From positions 1 to 19,943 of the forward strand of contig PWZG01000390.1 of the NCBI GenBank assembly GCA_003567575.1: a stretch of DNA of 19,943 nt. Direction: 5' to 3'. Below are positions 15,194-19,943 of the stretch, piece after piece (the stretch's first letter is position 1; each line of letters starts with the position of its first letter). The translations under genes were made by a program, and so were the position numbers. The notes beneath the pieces are model-generated. The model ran no database searches. It saw nothing but the letters and a program-made list of their open reading frames with translations, and was not told the origin of the DNA. The DNA is from PVC group bacterium (GTDB lineage Bacteria; Verrucomicrobiota; Kiritimatiellia; CAIKKV01; PXCX01).

Positions 15194-15266
15194 GTCATCC
15201 CGAGCTTGTCGAGGGATCTGCGTCCGTCGCGGAGTGCCGGGATTCCTCGACTTCGCTCGGAATGAC
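15194..15266. repeat. Inverted-repeat element (GTCATCCCGAGC...GCTCGGAATGAC type)
   Basis: The 73-bp element has long imperfect terminal arms: GTCATCCCGAGCTTGTCGAGG-like at the left and CCTCGACTTCGCTCGGAATGAC-like at the right. The core between them reads GATCTGCGTCC...GGAGTGCCGGGATT. The type is familiar from many unrelated bacterial genomes, where it is often mis-translated as proteins containing words such as SFRAKSRNP or RQARDD. It is a different family from the 117-bp element. One copy is seen. Confidence 0.8.
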
Positions 15267-15304
15267 AATGCTTTTCGAGTGGTTTCCGCTGATAAAACGC
15301 AACC

Positions 15305-15332
15305 TTGATTTCCCGCCCAAATTTGATATTAT
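15305..15332 (+). promoter_or_regulatory. Promoter of the membrane-protein/ABC/mnmA gene group
   Basis: TTGATT (15305-15310), a 16-base spacer and TATTAT (15327-15332) predict a start near 15339 and a leader of about 17 nt. That leader contains AAAGGA before the ATG at 15356. The promoter covers an alternative upstream TTG at 15305, which argues against that codon as the start of the first gene. Confidence 0.65.
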
Positions 15333-15355
15333 GTATGCCATTAAAGGATACACCC

Positions 15356-15640
15356 ATGCGAGTCATTGTCGAAAATGAATTCTGGCAATCATTCATCAAC
15401 TCCACGGTAACGACGCCGGCGCCTGAAATCATGCTGCTGCTGATCGTCACCGTAATCTGTCTGGTTGCGCGATGGACACGCGTGGGTTTGCTGATCGCGT
15501 TCATTTACGCTTACCGCTGGGGCTGGTTGTTTATGCACCAGGAATTCAGCAGACATCAAGGAATGCTGCTGATATACTATATCACGGGAATCGTTGCGAT
15601 TGTCGGTACAATCATCGCTTTTCTCATGCAAAAAGAATAA
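15356..15640 (+). CDS. Small multi-pass membrane protein of unknown function
   Basis: The 94-residue product is unrecognised. After a short charged N-terminus (MRVIVENEFWQSF) it has two or three hydrophobic helices: about 24-39 (IMLLLIVTVICLVARW), 43-60 (aromatic-rich, LLIAFIYAYRWGWLFM) and 69-91. It ends in QKE, so it is probably an inner-membrane protein. I chose the ATG at 15356 because AAAGGA lies 7 bases upstream and the promoter overlaps the longer alternative. It is the first gene of a plus-strand group with two anchored proteins and an ABC ATPase, 9 bases before the next gene. It could be a subunit of a membrane complex with them. Confidence 0.75.
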   Translation: MRVIVENEFWQSFINSTVTTPAPEIMLLLIVTVICLVARWTRVGLLIAFIYAYRWGWLFMHQEFSRHQGMLLIYYITGIVAIVGTIIAFLMQKE

Positions 15641-15649
15641 CGCGCGGTC

Positions 15650-16975
15650 ATGTCAAAGACATCATCACCAACCCCATCTGCTCCCCGCGGCGCTACCGTC
15701 GCGGCATTCATGCTGTCCACGTTGACGATCGCCCTTGTCGGCTGCGCCCTCATCAGCGCAGCCATACCGTTTGTCAAGACAACCGTCGCAAGCCGGCACC
15801 TGGATATAGCGCGCGCGCGCGCCGGTGATCGACAGGAAGCGGCCCAGGCCATTGTCATATTGCGCCATCTTCAGCCCGTTCTCAAACCTTACCGCAAACA
15901 CGCCGATGAAGGGTATCAACTGTTGGCGCGCGCCCATGCCGCGCGAGGCCAACACGACGACGCCGCCAAAACGGCACAAAAAATGTACCACCGGATATCT
16001 TCGCCAGCGTCCGGTTCAGCGTCGCAAACCGATTTCCTTACGGCGTGGGGCGCTCAATTATACAACCGCATCACCGCGGACCAAATCGCCGGCGACCCCT
16101 GGGTCGGCTACCGCGAATTAGCGCAACAATATCAAGCATTCGACGACCGACAGGGAATGCAACACATGCAGGAACATCTGGACCAGCATTACAGTAACCA
16201 TCCCTGGCATAAACCCGCCGATCGGGATATACCGCCCGAAAGACCCGACATTGCACCGATCGAAAAACCCGAGCCCAAAGAGACGCCCCGGCCGCCGGAT
16301 GATGCCGACGAAGCGAAACCGCAATGGGCATTGCCGCTTCCCGACGGCGCCACCGCATACAACGTACACCGCGAACGATTGCGCGAAGTACCAGCCGATA
16401 CATTGATCGACATCCATGAACATACGGTCTGGGATACGGAACCGATGGTGCATGCCGGCGTCCATGTTTTGAACCGCTGGGTATCCAATATCTTTCTGCG
16501 CACCTCGCAAATCGCCATCCAGGACGGTAGCGCCAAGGATGTATGCGATCGCGAAAAACGCCTGCACATGAATCGGCTGGAAACCATCCAACGCATCCAC
16601 CAAGAAGAAAAAAACAATCCGCCGACTCCCCCACCCGACCGGACGCCGGACGATACCGCCGCAACCGCGACATCGCGACAGGATGCGCGCCGTCAATTGC
16701 GGGAACTGGAGCAAAGACACGCCCGTCTGCACGAAGAAATGCAGCAAGCGGAAGGACACCGCCGCGCCGAATTAATTGACGAATTACGTCGGATGGGCAT
16801 GCATCGATATCGTTTGCAACAGGCGGCGGCAGGCGTCGTTGAAACGCTCGATGCCCCCACCCCGGAAACCGCCGAACCCGATATGCCGCCACCGGAGTCG
16901 CCACAATTGCAACGACTACGACAACGGCTTGAGGATATCGACACTGAAATCCAACGATTGAGCAATTCAGAGTAA
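15650..16975 (+). CDS. Membrane-anchored protein with repeat-like helical region and C-terminal coiled coil, unknown function
   Basis: The 441-residue product is not recognised. An N-terminal hydrophobic segment (about 15-42) probably anchors it. It contains LVGC (29-32), which resembles a lipobox, but the hydrophobic run continues past the cysteine, so a transmembrane helix is more likely. Residues 55-110 are helical and TPR-like (alternating Ala/Leu/Tyr, tandem AQAIVIL and LLARAHAARG units). Two Pro-rich linkers (about 190-225 and 315-330) separate a central region containing YNVHRERLREVPADTL. Residues 340-385 and 415-438 are strongly charged with heptad-like leucines, suggesting coiled coil. 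The stop overlaps the next ATG by one base (TAATG), so the two are coupled. Confidence 0.75.
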   Translation: MSKTSSPTPSAPRGATVAAFMLSTLTIALVGCALISAAIPFVKTTVASRHLDIARARAGDRQEAAQAIVILRHLQPVLKPYRKHADEGYQLLARAHAARGQHDDAAKTAQKMYHRISSPASGSASQTDFLTAWGAQLYNRITADQIAGDPWVGYRELAQQYQAFDDRQGMQHMQEHLDQHYSNHPWHKPADRDIPPERPDIAPIEKPEPKETPRPPDDADEAKPQWALPLPDGATAYNVHRERLREVPADTLIDIHEHTVWDTEPMVHAGVHVLNRWVSNIFLRTSQIAIQDGSAKDVCDREKRLHMNRLETIQRIHQEEKNNPPTPPPDRTPDDTAATATSRQDARRQLRELEQRHARLHEEMQQAEGHRRAELIDELRRMGMHRYRLQQAAAGVVETLDAPTPETAEPDMPPPESPQLQRLRQRLEDIDTEIQRLSNSE

Positions 16976-17778
16976 TGGTTTTGCGAATACCCAAATGCTT
17001 TCGATATCCGCGTGTCATCATTATAGCCGTATGGATCGCGATTAATATATGGTTTCTGAAATCCGAAATTATCCCGCGCGGCGTTTTCGGAGCGCCGGCC
17101 GGATACGATGCCGTCATCGACAGCGGCCTCATGCATCGCGACTCATGGATGCGGATCGTCGACGGCGACCGAACCATCGGCTACAGTAACAGCCGCATCG
17201 ATATCGACGAATATACACCGGGCGGCCGCTATCTGCTGCTCAATAAAACAGAAGCCAAACTGCCGCTCTTCGGCGTAGAACACCCAACAACCATCGAATC
17301 CCGTATTGCGCTTAACACCGATTTGAAACTCGAAGAATTCGATATTTCCATCGATTCCGGCGACATTCAGGTGCAACTTCACGGCAAACATATCGAGAAC
17401 CAAGTATTCGAAATATCGTTCAAAGGACCGATTACCCTGCCAGCAACACGACTGACACTGCCACGAAATGCAATGATCCTGCCGCCCACCGCCGAAATCG
17501 GGTTGCGCCGCATGCGGCCCGGCCGCAAAACAACGCTGCATGTCTTCGACCCGCTGACCATGCAAGCCACACCGCTGACCGTCGAAGCCTTGCGCCGCGA
17601 AGAACTGGACCATCGCGACAACACCTACACCGTCACCGTCCTCGCCATGACCTACCAGGGGATGACGCTGCACAGTTGGGTCGCCGACGACGGCACGGTC
17701 CTGATCCAGGAAACCCCGTTGGGATGGATACTGGAAGAATGCGATCCTGACGAAGCCATGGACTTTATGGAGCGATGA
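16975..17778 (+). CDS. Single-anchor exported protein, unknown function
   Basis: The 267-residue product has an N-terminal basic segment and one hydrophobic helix (about 12-28), followed by a soluble part rich in alternating beta-strand patterns. A typical stretch is RIVDGDRTIGYSNSRIDIDE, then TTIESRIALNTDLKLEEFDISID. The pattern 'G..IGYS..RI' followed by 'LD..L.L..F....' resembles the beta-rich domain found before transglutaminase-like domains in some envelope proteins. No transglutaminase domain is present here, so this is a loose impression. It starts on the stop codon of the preceding anchored protein and lies 31 bases before the ABC ATPase gene. Confidence 0.75.
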   Translation: MVLRIPKCFRYPRVIIIAVWIAINIWFLKSEIIPRGVFGAPAGYDAVIDSGLMHRDSWMRIVDGDRTIGYSNSRIDIDEYTPGGRYLLLNKTEAKLPLFGVEHPTTIESRIALNTDLKLEEFDISIDSGDIQVQLHGKHIENQVFEISFKGPITLPATRLTLPRNAMILPPTAEIGLRRMRPGRKTTLHVFDPLTMQATPLTVEALRREELDHRDNTYTVTVLAMTYQGMTLHSWVADDGTVLIQETPLGWILEECDPDEAMDFMER

Positions 17779-17809
17779 TATTTCACGTATAAATCCAAAG
17801 ATATCAACC

Positions 17810-18535
17810 ATGATCGAACTCAATAACTTATCGCGACGCTTCGGCGACCACTGGGCGGTTCGCGATCTCTCGCTTACGGTTCCCGCCGGCGAACTGTTCT
17901 GTTTTCTCGGCCCTAACGGCGCCGGCAAAACAACCACCATCAAAATGATTACCGGCTTACTGCAACCAACCGCCGGCACCATTCGCGTCAATGGATTGGA
18001 CCTGCAAGACGATCCGTTGCGCGTCAAACAATCGATCGGCTACATTCCCGACACTCCCTATTTGTACGACCGGCTGACCGCCTCGGAGTTTTTCGATTTC
18101 ACCGGCGAACTCTATGCCATCGACGATACCCGAATCCGTCAAATCAAACCGGAATTATTCGACCTTTTCGGATTACAGGAACATGCCGGCCATCTCGTCC
18201 GCGATCTGTCGCACGGATTGCGGCAGCGTCTGCTCTATGCCGTCTCGTTCCTGCATCAACCGTCCGCGCTTTTCATCGATGAACCGTTGATCGGACTCGA
18301 TCCCTATACCATCCGCCTGATCAAAGATCTGCTCAAACAAAAAGCCAGGGAAGGAATGACGATATTCCTGACAACGCATATCCTGGCCCTGGCCGAAGAC
18401 ATCGCCGACCGTATCGGCATTATTCATAATGGCCGTCTCGCCGCCCTGGGTACCGTCGACGAACTGCGCGCACAAAGCGGGATTTCCGGAAGTCTTGAAG
18501 ATATCTTCCTGCATCTTACGAAACCAGCATCATGA
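17810..18535 (+). CDS. ABC transporter ATP-binding protein (ABC-2/exporter type), no permease nearby
   Basis: The 241-residue nucleotide-binding subunit has Walker A GPNGAGKTT (34-42), IGYIPDTPYLYDRL (Asp at the Q-loop position, as in several ABC-2-type ATPases), signature LSHGLRQR, Walker B ALFIDEPLIGLDP and the H-loop TTHIL. The LSH-G-RQR signature and the length match ATPases of ABC-2-type exporters and of gliding or regulatory ABC systems. It has no membrane segment of its own. The expected ABC-2 permease is absent: the next gene is mnmA, whose ATG overlaps this TGA (ATGA). Possible partners are the three membrane proteins upstream. What it moves, if anything, is unknown. Confidence 0.92.
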   Translation: MIELNNLSRRFGDHWAVRDLSLTVPAGELFCFLGPNGAGKTTTIKMITGLLQPTAGTIRVNGLDLQDDPLRVKQSIGYIPDTPYLYDRLTASEFFDFTGELYAIDDTRIRQIKPELFDLFGLQEHAGHLVRDLSHGLRQRLLYAVSFLHQPSALFIDEPLIGLDPYTIRLIKDLLKQKAREGMTIFLTTHILALAEDIADRIGIIHNGRLAALGTVDELRAQSGISGSLEDIFLHLTKPAS

Positions 18536-19671
18536 ATACACCCTGCACCCGGTCATCATGTCAATGTCAGAAGGACGAAAACGGGACACCCGTCATCGCC
18601 GTCGGCATGAGTGGCGGCGTCGACTCCACCATGGCCGCCCTGCTGTTGAAACAGGCCGGTCACAACGTGGTCGGACTGACCATGAGTATATGGGACGGAT
18701 CGGTCGCGATGGTCGAATCAGGCGCTTCCGGCTGTTTCGGTCCCGGCGAAGCGCAGGATATTGATAAAGCGCGGCGCAACGCCGAGCGCATCGGCATCCC
18801 CCATCACGTCATCACGCTGGCCGGTGAATACCGCCGCAATGTACTTGATTATTTTTGCGATGAATACCGCCGCGGTCGAACGCCGAATCCGTGCGTTGTC
18901 TGTAATCAGCGCATGAAATTCGGATTACTTCCCGAACAGGCACGGGCGCAGGGACTGCAATTCAACCGTTTCGCTACCGGACATTACGTCCGTATCCGTC
19001 ACGATCACGACACCGGAATGTACCATTTGTTACGGGGCATCGATCGCCACAAGGATCAATCGTATTTCCTCGCCCGTCTTACCCAGCATCAACTCGCCGA
19101 CCTGATATTCCCGCTGGGTGACCGGCGCAAGGAAGAGGTGGTCGCGCTTGCCCGGCAAAACGGATTCGACGACATCGCCAACGAACCCGAAAGCCAGGAC
19201 TTCATCGAAAGCGATGATTATTCACCGCTGTTCAACACCGAAGACAGCGAACCGGGTCCCATCGTCGATCGTGAGGGGCGCCTGCTGGGCGAGCATCGCG
19301 GTATCATCCATTACACGATCGGACAACGCGCAGGTTTGGGTGTCAGCGCCGGCACCCGGCTATATGTAAAGGAGCTGCAACCGGAAACCAATACTTTAGT
19401 TTTGGCGCCGCGTGACGCCTTATACAGCCGCGCCATGCTCATCGAACAGGCGCACTGGATTGCCGGCCGGCCAGCGGACGATTTCGAATGCCTGATACAA
19501 CTGCGCTACCGCCACCGAAACGTAACCGCCCGCCTGGAACACATTGAAAACGAACGCTGGCGGGTCACCTTCAAAGAACCGCAATTCGCTGTAACACCTG
19601 GTCAAACAGCGGTTTGCTATCAAAACGACGAATGTCTCGGCGGCGCCTGGATCGAGCAAGCGCTGAAATAA
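18532..19671 (+). CDS. mnmA: tRNA-specific 2-thiouridylase MnmA (single-catalytic-cysteine variant)
   Basis: MnmA thiolates U34 of tRNA-Lys, -Glu and -Gln. The 379-residue product has the PP-loop GMSGGVDS (25-32), NPCVVCNQRMKFG (C121, the nucleophile position; C124), ATGHYVR (148-154) and DQSYFLARL (175-183). The C-terminal barrel includes YTIGQRAGLG. Where classical MnmA has a second catalytic cysteine (E. coli C199, in a GICF motif), this one reads ESQDFIESDDY (220-230) with no cysteine. The N-terminus carries an extra CTRSSCQC cluster (C5, C10, C12). The start is fixed by the ATGA overlap with the ABC ATPase gene and the lack of any other start before the PP-loop. Related variants with ESQDF may exist as second MnmA paralogues in other phyla, so altered chemistry or substrate is possible. 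Confidence 0.9.
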   Translation: MNTPCTRSSCQCQKDENGTPVIAVGMSGGVDSTMAALLLKQAGHNVVGLTMSIWDGSVAMVESGASGCFGPGEAQDIDKARRNAERIGIPHHVITLAGEYRRNVLDYFCDEYRRGRTPNPCVVCNQRMKFGLLPEQARAQGLQFNRFATGHYVRIRHDHDTGMYHLLRGIDRHKDQSYFLARLTQHQLADLIFPLGDRRKEEVVALARQNGFDDIANEPESQDFIESDDYSPLFNTEDSEPGPIVDREGRLLGEHRGIIHYTIGQRAGLGVSAGTRLYVKELQPETNTLVLAPRDALYSRAMLIEQAHWIAGRPADDFECLIQLRYRHRNVTARLEHIENERWRVTFKEPQFAVTPGQTAVCYQNDECLGGAWIEQALK

Positions 19672-19683
19672 AAAAAACCGCAC

Positions 19684-19712
19684 TTGACTTTCCCGATGGA
19701 ATCTGGCATACT
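19684..19712 (+). promoter_or_regulatory. Promoter of the initiator tRNA gene
   Basis: TTGACT (19684-19689), a 17-base spacer and CATACT (19707-19712) lie just after the mnmA stop. The predicted start near 19719 leaves a leader of about 24 nt before the tRNA. Confidence 0.7.
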
Positions 19713-19742
19713 GCCTCTTGTCGACAGTAAAACAGTACAGAT

Positions 19743-19819
<77 letters not shown>

Positions 19820-19825
19820 ATTTTT

Positions 19826-19857
19826 AAGGGGTTTTCTTAACGGAAAACCCCTTTTTT
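19826..19857 (+). terminator. Rho-independent terminator of the initiator tRNA gene
   Basis: The perfect 11-bp stem is AAGGGGTTTTC / GAAAACCCCTT with loop TTAACG, followed by a T run to 19857. It begins 6 bases after the tRNA CCA. The remaining 86 bases to the window end show only a short tandem ACAACCGGCA (about 19900-19921) and no gene. Confidence 0.92.
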
Positions 19858-19943
19858 ATTGGGGTTTTTCGCTGTTTTTGTGTTTTCAGGGTGAACACGC
19901 TACAACCGGCAACAACCGGCAACAATCACGGCTTTTTAGGACA

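Noticed and set aside
15002..15268. Minus-strand frame of 88 codons beginning SFRAKSRNP
   Set aside because: Its first part is a translation of the inverted-repeat element, a known source of false proteins.
16071..17177. Minus-strand open frame of 368 codons
   Set aside because: It is opposite the anchored-protein genes, which are linked by overlapping codons and a promoter; its product is Arg/Cys/Tyr-rich shadow text.
17143..18027. Minus-strand open frame of 294 codons
   Set aside because: It is antisense to the 267-residue protein and to the start of the ABC ATPase; no motif.
19900..19921. Tandem ACAACCGGCA at the right edge
   Set aside because: Only two short units; too little sequence remains to tell a repeat array from chance.

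Overview
The window looks like a chromosomal segment of a Gram-negative bacterium that makes lipid A. It carries lpxI and lpxB, and it looks like housekeeping DNA rather than phage or plasmid. The mix of an LpxI-type lipid A pathway, a plant/Bacteroidetes-type ketol-acid reductoisomerase and several lineage-specific membrane proteins suggests a member of the PVC group (Verrucomicrobiota, Kiritimatiellota or Lentisphaerota). That placement is inference only. No 16S rRNA, insertion sequence, transposase, integrase or CRISPR array is visible.

Layout. (1) Bases 149-4848, minus strand: ilvC -> hflX -> a Rad3/DinG-type helicase with an N-terminal nuclease domain, probably one transcript from a good promoter at 4922-4949. 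(2) Bases 5115-6616, minus strand: an N-acylglucosamine-2-epimerase-family gene, with the broken C-terminal relic of a possible sialidase-like gene upstream. (3) Bases 6689-9494, plus strand: a glycine-rich RRM RNA-binding protein with its own promoter, long leader and terminator, then pdxB-nadA for PLP and NAD synthesis. (4) Bases 9491-14865, minus strand: a tightly packed six-gene operon, rnk -> lpxI -> Gfo/Idh oxidoreductase -> lpxB -> acyltransferase -> alr, mostly coupled by overlapping stop and start codons. It joins lipid A synthesis with D-alanine supply for peptidoglycan. (5) Bases 15305-19671, plus strand: three unrecognised membrane-anchored proteins, an ABC ATPase with no visible permease, and mnmA. 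(6) An initiator tRNA-Met with its own promoter and terminator at the right end.

Dispersed repeats sit in the gaps. A roughly 117-bp element occurs three times in the same orientation: at 1-100 (diverged, cut by the window edge), 5001-5117 and 14881-14997 (113 of 117 positions identical between the last two). One copy contains the epimerase stop codon. Another lies 15 bases upstream of the rnk start codon. A different inverted-repeat element sits at 15194-15266.

The best candidate for an undescribed system is the module at 15356-18535: a small multi-pass membrane protein, two single-anchor proteins and an ABC-2-type ATPase without its own permease, apparently transcribed together with mnmA. 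Also worth checking are an MnmA that lacks the second catalytic cysteine but has an N-terminal cysteine cluster, an acyltransferase with altered core motifs, and an initiator tRNA with an altered 3-GC anticodon stem.
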